From contig QZKA01000018.1 in NCBI GenBank assembly GCA_003598135.1, forward strand, positions 1 through 42,405: a stretch of 42,405 nucleotides of DNA. Reading direction: 5' to 3'. Positions 38,581 to 42,405 of the stretch are shown piece after piece. Position 1 is the first letter of the stretch; every line of letters starts with the position of its first letter. The DNA comes from Candidatus Omnitrophota bacterium (GTDB taxonomy: Bacteria > Omnitrophota > Gorgyraeia > Gygaellales > Profunditerraquicolaceae). Made by a program: the position numbers and the translations under genes. A model generated the notes under the pieces. That model had not been told where the DNA came from. It searched no databases and saw nothing but the letters and a program-made list of their open reading frames with translations.

Positions 38581-40239
38581 ATGGAAATCATAGAATTACT
38601 ATTGCAAAAAGGCCTTGTTACTTCCGAGCAGATTGAAAAAGCACGAGAAGAAGCAAAACGCACAGGCAGTAAGCTTGAGCGGGCGTTGGAAAAGCTTGGT
38701 TTTATTGATGGCGAAGATATCGCACAAGTACACGCCGAAGTCATAGGTGCAACGTATATGAATTTGAGCGACTATGTGATTGATGCCGGATTGTTAAGCC
38801 TTATCCCGGAAAAGTTGATCCAAAAATATAAAGTAGTGCCCCTCTTTAAGGTCCAGGATGTATTGACCGTGGCCATGATCAATCCCCATGATGTGGAGGC
38901 GTTGGATGAAATTCGCCGTTCAAGCGGCATAGAGATAATAGATTCCGTCTTGGCCTCCGAAGAAAACATTCAGAAAATCCTCGATTCTCACTACGGCGTG
39001 GTCAAGACTGTTGATGAGATAGTCAAGGCCATCGATAAGGAGCATCCCCTTTATTCTAAGGGGGGGCTGTCAGAGGTTGCCGAAGAGCCGCCGGTTATTC
39101 GATTAGCCAATATCCTTATCATGGAGGCTGTAAAAGAGCGGGCTTCCGACATCCATGTTGAGCCAGAGCATGATTTGGTGCGCATACGGTATAGAATCGA
39201 CGGTATCTTGCACGAAGTGCACACGCTGCCTAAGAAATTGCAGAGCGCATTGATTTCCCGCATTAAGATATTAGCCAATATGGATATTGCCGAAACCAGG
39301 AGGGCCCAGGACGGCAAGATTCGTTTTAAACTGGATACAAAAGAAGTGGATATCAGGGTTTCCACTTTTCCTGTAGTTTACGGCGAGAATGTGGTGATGC
39401 GCTTATTAGATAGGACATCCGTTGTGTTCGGCTTGGGGGATTTAGGTTTTTCTCAAGAGAATCTAGGGGCATTCGAGAGGCTCATTCAACAGCCTAACGG
39501 AATCATTCTGGTCACCGGTCCGACCGGCAGCGGCAAGACCACTACTCTTTATGCGGGCCTTTCTTCCATTAGTTCTATGGAAAAAAATATTATTACCATT
39601 GAGGATCCGGTTGAATACGAATTACCCCTGATTCGGCAGACCCAGGTTAACCCGAAAGCAGGGATCACTTTTTCTAATGGCCTGCGCTCGATACTAAGGC
39701 AGGATCCCGACGTCATTATGGTCGGCGAAATCCGCGATAAGGAAACCGCCGATATCGCAATCCAGGCATCCCTGACCGGCCATTTGGTCTTTTCGACATT
39801 GCATACGAATGACGCGCCTTCAGCCTTAACGAGATTGATAGATATGGGGGTTGAACCTTTTTTGATATCCAGTTCGGTTATCGGCGTATTGGCGCAGAGG
39901 CTGGTGCGGACAATCTGCGTAAAATGTAAAGAGAGGCACACTCCTGCGAAGCTTCTGTTGGAAGACCTTGGCCTGGATACGCAAGGCGAATTTTATAAAG
40001 GCTCTGGTTGCAGTAAATGCAAAAATACCGGATTTATGGGGAGAATCGGGATATTCGAGCTCCTTTTGATTAATGACGAAATGAAGAAATTAATAGAGGC
40101 AAAGAGTTCATCCGACCAGATAAAAAGAAGGGCTACGGAAGTAGGGATGAAAACCTTAATCAACGCCGGCCTGGAAAAAGTGAAAGCGGGGACTACGACC
40201 CTGGATGAGGTAGTCAGGGTAACAGAAATAGAAAGATAA
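38581..40239 (+). CDS. pilB: Type IV pilus / type II secretion assembly ATPase (PilB/GspE)
   Basis: The 552-residue ATPase powers pilin polymerisation. An N-terminal N1/MshEN-like domain (LLLQKGLVTSEQIEKA at 7-22) begins the protein. The ATPase core has Walker A GPTGSGKT (313-320), the Asp box EDPVEYEL, Walker B DPDVIMVGEIRD (375-386) and the His box TGHLVFSTLHTND. A CxxC...CxxC zinc loop (CVKC and CSKC, around residues 443-480) follows, as in PilB/GspE. It is the first gene of the operon, and pilC starts 3 bases after its stop. Whether it drives pili or secretion cannot be told from these genes alone. Confidence 0.95.
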   Translation: MEIIELLLQKGLVTSEQIEKAREEAKRTGSKLERALEKLGFIDGEDIAQVHAEVIGATYMNLSDYVIDAGLLSLIPEKLIQKYKVVPLFKVQDVLTVAMINPHDVEALDEIRRSSGIEIIDSVLASEENIQKILDSHYGVVKTVDEIVKAIDKEHPLYSKGGLSEVAEEPPVIRLANILIMEAVKERASDIHVEPEHDLVRIRYRIDGILHEVHTLPKKLQSALISRIKILANMDIAETRRAQDGKIRFKLDTKEVDIRVSTFPVVYGENVVMRLLDRTSVVFGLGDLGFSQENLGAFERLIQQPNGIILVTGPTGSGKTTTLYAGLSSISSMEKNIITIEDPVEYELPLIRQTQVNPKAGITFSNGLRSILRQDPDVIMVGEIRDKETADIAIQASLTGHLVFSTLHTNDAPSALTRLIDMGVEPFLISSSVIGVLAQRLVRTICVKCKERHTPAKLLLEDLGLDTQGEFYKGSGCSKCKNTGFMGRIGIFELLLINDEMKKLIEAKSSSDQIKRRATEVGMKTLINAGLEKVKAGTTTLDEVVRVTEIER

Positions 40240-40242
40240 GAG

Positions 40243-41454
40243 ATGGCGACTTTTCAATATAAGGCCAGGGATAAGTTTGGTAAATCTATCAAGGGATTGA
40301 TGAGCGCAGATTCCGAGAGTGCGATAGCACAAAAGCTTAATAAGATGGAATATGCGCCTATTGCGATCAAGGAGATAAAAGAACAGCCTGCCGCAGGTAA
40401 ACTATTCAGCGCTTTTAGGGGTGTCGGTTTTATTGACCTCAATATGTTTACCCGGCAGCTGTCGAGCTTGCAGAAGGCTGGGGTGCCCCTTCTTTCCGGC
40501 CTGAATGCTATTAGAGAACAGACAGCCAATACTACATTGAAGGATATCGTGGGTCAGATGGTAAGGGATATCGAGGCAGGAGCGAGCTTATCCACGGCCC
40601 TCAAAAATCACCCCCGCGTATTTAATCCTCTGTATGTGAATATGATTAAATCCGGGGAGACCGGCGGTACGCTCGAACAGAGCCTGGAACGATTGGTGGT
40701 TTTGGGAGAACACGAAGAAAAGGTCCGCCTGCGCATCAAGGCTGCAACCCGTTATCCCATTATTGTGGTAGCCGCGATTACCATCGGGTTCTTGGTCTTG
40801 ACTACGCTGGTTGTCCCGCGTTTTGCCCAGATCTATGACCAGTTCACCGTTGCATTACCGCTTCCCACGCGCATACTGCTATGGATAAATTTCGTAATCA
40901 CAAAATTCTTCGTGGCTTTATTCCTTATTGTTGCCGTATCTGTTGCCCTCTTCCATAAAGTAACCCATATAGAAAAAGGCAGGTACTGGTGGGATACGCT
41001 TAAGTTAAAGGTACCCGTGTTCGGGCCTTTATTGCTTAAACTGATTATGTCAAGGTTCGCGCGTATCACGGGGACGTTAATCCGCAGCGGTGTCCCGATA
41101 TTGCAGGTTTTGGACCTGGCTTCTGGCGGCGCAGGCAACGCGGTGGTGGCAAGGACAATAGATGATATTAAGAAAAGTGTCAATGAAGGCAAGGGTATGT
41201 CTAAGCCGATGCAGGCGACCAAAATGTTTACGCCTATAGTAGTACAGATGGTGGCAATCGGAGAAGAGACGGGCAAATTGGATGAATTGTTATTGCACGT
41301 TTCCGATTACTACGATTTAGAAATCGAATATACGCTGAATAATCTCACCGCGCTCATTGAGCCGTTGCTTATTCTGATTTTAGGGGTTATAGTATTATTT
41401 ATGGCCTTGGGCATATTTTTGCCCATATGGAATTTGATGAACGTGCTGAAGTAA
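40243..41454 (+). CDS. pilC: Type IV pilus / type II secretion inner-membrane platform protein (PilC/GspF)
   Basis: The 403-residue protein has the two GspF domains of the family. Each carries an FTRQLSSLQKAGVPLLSGLN or FARITGTLIRSGVPILQVLD segment (around residues 67 and 270), and ends with SGETGGTLEQSLE or GEETGKLDELL. Three membrane segments are visible: about 168-190, 222-240 and 375-398. The N-terminal FQYKARDKFGKSIKGLMSADS is the standard opening. It forms the inner-membrane platform on which PilB acts. A 105-base gap to the pilin holds a weak terminator-like hairpin. Confidence 0.95.
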   Translation: MATFQYKARDKFGKSIKGLMSADSESAIAQKLNKMEYAPIAIKEIKEQPAAGKLFSAFRGVGFIDLNMFTRQLSSLQKAGVPLLSGLNAIREQTANTTLKDIVGQMVRDIEAGASLSTALKNHPRVFNPLYVNMIKSGETGGTLEQSLERLVVLGEHEEKVRLRIKAATRYPIIVVAAITIGFLVLTTLVVPRFAQIYDQFTVALPLPTRILLWINFVITKFFVALFLIVAVSVALFHKVTHIEKGRYWWDTLKLKVPVFGPLLLKLIMSRFARITGTLIRSGVPILQVLDLASGGAGNAVVARTIDDIKKSVNEGKGMSKPMQATKMFTPIVVQMVAIGEETGKLDELLLHVSDYYDLEIEYTLNNLTALIEPLLILILGVIVLFMALGIFLPIWNLMNVLK

Positions 41455-41512
41455 TATGATCGGAATGGCCGAGAAAGGAGGCAGCAAACCATACCACCAT
41501 ACATAACCATAT

Positions 41513-41531
41513 AGACACTACGTGTCTTTTT
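41513..41531 (+). terminator. Weak terminator-like hairpin between pilC and the pilin
   Basis: AGACAC (41513-41518) pairs with GTGTCT (41522-41527) across a 3-base TAC loop, followed by a short T-run to 41531. It may cut read-through from pilBC so the pilin level is set separately. The stem is short and GC-poor, so the effect is uncertain. Confidence 0.4.
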
Positions 41532-41559
41532 CATAACTGGCAAAAGAAAGGAGAGCACT

Positions 41560-41934
41560 ATGTATAACAAAAAGGGTTTTACGCTGATTGAGTTGGTCAT
41601 GGTAATTATTATTCTGGGAATTTTGGCAGCAGTGGCTATCCCCCGGTATTATGATTTGCGTCAGCAGGCACGGGAAGCGGCTGAGAAAGGCCAGGTTGGC
41701 GGGGTCAGGACAGGGATACATACCTACTACGCAAATCATACCAGTTGGCCTACAATTCTGGATAATGCCACTGATGGAACCGCATGCAACGTGACGAACC
41801 GTTGTTTTACGGAAGTCTTAGGCCAGGGAGGGATTACTAGCGACTGGAGAAGGATTAATAGTACTGCCTATCAGGGCCCGCTTACTAATTATACCTATAA
41901 CAGTACAGACGGTTCGTTCCTGGAAGAGGAGTAA
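41560..41934 (+). CDS. Type IV pilin / type II secretion pseudopilin
   Basis: A 124-residue prepilin. The leader MYNKKG is cut after Gly6, and the mature start FTLIELV has Phe at +1 and Glu at +5 (E11), as required for methylation and assembly. The hydrophobic N-terminal helix runs to about residue 30. The C-terminal head (about 35-124) is small, with Cys pairs at NATDGTAC and NRCFTEV (about residues 72 and 78). The length suits a major pilin or GspG-like pseudopilin. AAAGGAG lies 8-9 bases before the ATG. The function follows from the family; which system it serves is not decided. Confidence 0.9.
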   Translation: MYNKKGFTLIELVMVIIILGILAAVAIPRYYDLRQQAREAAEKGQVGGVRTGIHTYYANHTSWPTILDNATDGTACNVTNRCFTEVLGQGGITSDWRRINSTAYQGPLTNYTYNSTDGSFLEEE

Positions 41935-41957
41935 GGGGCAGGTGTATCACGTTAACT

Positions 41958-41978
41958 TGCGTGTTTCCATAAAACGCA
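41958..41978. other. Small hairpin downstream of the pilin
   Basis: TGCGT (41958-41962) and TTT (41964-41966) pair with AAA (41971-41973) and ACGCA (41974-41978) around a CCAT loop with one bulged base. No T-run follows. It may stabilise the 3' end of the pilin message, but it could be chance. Confidence 0.25.
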
Positions 41979-42007
41979 CGTAAGGCCACAGTAGGAAGGT
42001 CGGCGCT

Positions 42008-42405
42008 TTGAAGAAAAGGGGCGTTGTTTTACTTACTACAATAATATTGATTGTTTTTGCTTCTCTTGTAGTAGGAGGAGTTACCGTATTTCTTACGCAA
42101 AGGTTGTCCTACAGTGTGGCGCGCAATAGAAGGGTCAGGTGCGTGTATCTTGCGCAAGCAGGAATTCACGATGCAATATACTGGTTTCGTACGCATACAA
42201 AAACGGGAAACGGATATTTTTCATTGGGAGAAGTGAAAGTAGATCTTCAGGAAGCCTTTGTGCTTGGCGGCACAGACGCGGATTTATTCATGGTCAATAC
42301 CTCTGCTTCCCGAATCAATCCGCTGCTAACTACCGACCTCATCGATGTAAGCTTTCAGAATGCAACCGATTCGCGCAGGCTTTCTATTGACCGCATCGTG
42401 GTTAC
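42008..42405 (+). CDS. PilX/GspK-like pilus assembly protein, 5' part only (cut by window end)
   Basis: An open frame from TTG at 42008 runs to the window edge (132 codons, no stop). The N-terminus KKRGVVLLTTILIVFASLV is a basic start followed by a hydrophobic helix of the PilX_N/GspK type. The conserved CVYLAQAGIHDAIYWF stretch (about residues 50-65) matches the AQAGIE.A block of that family. The ribosome binding site AGGAAGG at 41993-41999 lies 8 bases before the TTG. PilX/GspK proteins are minor pilins or their associated tip components. The position after the pilin fits. Since the rest is outside the window, length and exact subtype are open. Confidence 0.75.
   Translation, partial: MKKRGVVLLTTIILIVFASLVVGGVTVFLTQRLSYSVARNRRVRCVYLAQAGIHDAIYWFRTHTKTGNGYFSLGEVKVDLQEAFVLGGTDADLFMVNTSASRINPLLTTDLIDVSFQNATDSRRLSIDRIVV

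Noticed and set aside
42139-42390. Open frame of 83 codons at the window end
   Set aside because: It is out of frame with the PilX/GspK-like gene at 42008, which has a ribosome binding site and family motifs.
1-42405. tRNA genes, rRNA genes, CRISPR arrays, insertion sequences, prophage genes
   Set aside because: I read both strands for cloverleaf-like ends, regularly spaced repeats, and transposase or integrase motifs, and saw none. The base and codon use looks even across the window.

Overview
The window is a compact bacterial chromosome segment with about 40 protein genes. All but one read on the + strand. The genes are packed into long operons with 1-8 nt overlaps, several of them with TTG or GTG starts. 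No tRNA, rRNA, insertion sequence, prophage or CRISPR array was seen. The envelope is of Gram-negative type: two outer-membrane beta-barrel proteins, a lipoprotein, an L,D-transpeptidase and type IV pilus / type II secretion genes. Gene content suggests a member of candidate phylum Omnitrophota (OP3) or a related PVC-group lineage. The clues are DUF502, an EF-G-like paralogue, a YchF-like protein without its GTPase domain, TMTC-like proteins with TPRs, and KamA next to Ddl-like ATP-grasp enzymes. The taxonomy is inference from gene content, not from a marker phylogeny.

Layout. Region 1 (87-16352) is one long tightly coupled series: DUF502 membrane protein, alginate-export-like barrel, stand-alone tRNA-binding domain, Cys-cluster protein, DUF2156 protein, DnaQ-WYL fusion, DUF3857/transglutaminase lipoprotein, PilZ-coiled coil-toroid protein, endonuclease III-like glycosylase, M1 peptidase fused to an Omp85-type barrel, FmdB zinc ribbon, M20 peptidase, PAC2 protein, HAD hydrolase and UPF0280 protein. 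Region 2 (16454-19777) has a near-consensus promoter, a leader with a terminator-like hairpin, two tandem Ddl-like ATP-grasp ligases and a lysine 2,3-aminomutase. Region 3 (19817-29449) has its own promoter and holds an EF-G-like GTPase, a YchF-like protein lacking the G domain, purH, folC, mnmE, folE, a small membrane protein and a TMTC-like membrane protein with TPRs. Region 4 (29483-33261) has two PilZ proteins and a pair of overlapping B12-binding radical SAM genes. ComM/YifB (33267-34796) is the only minus-strand gene. Region 5 (34904-38430) has a coiled-coil membrane protein, a divergent PAP2 protein, a LysM/L,D-transpeptidase, accA and a PadR regulator, closed by an intrinsic terminator. 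Region 6 (38463 to the end) starts a pilus/secretion operon: pilB, pilC, a pilin, and a PilX/GspK-like gene cut by the window edge.

How the genes work together. The most system-like unit is region 2. KamA keeps the residues that define lysine specificity but has lost the zinc site of clostridial aminomutases, and it is co-transcribed with two non-canonical peptide-bond-forming ATP-grasp enzymes. A beta-lysine-containing peptide or conjugate is a reasonable but untested product. Other unusual items are the M1-Omp85 fusion with an altered exopeptidase motif, the G-domain-less YchF, the PilZ-toroid and DnaQ-WYL fusions, a 17-bp perfect hairpin at the end of folC, a four-half-site CGTTA array in front of folC, and a 16-bp palindrome between padR and the pilB promoter.

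No gene-free stretch exceeds 300 bases. The longest are 16353-16587, 38375-38580 and 34797-34951; each holds the promoter, terminator or palindrome listed below.
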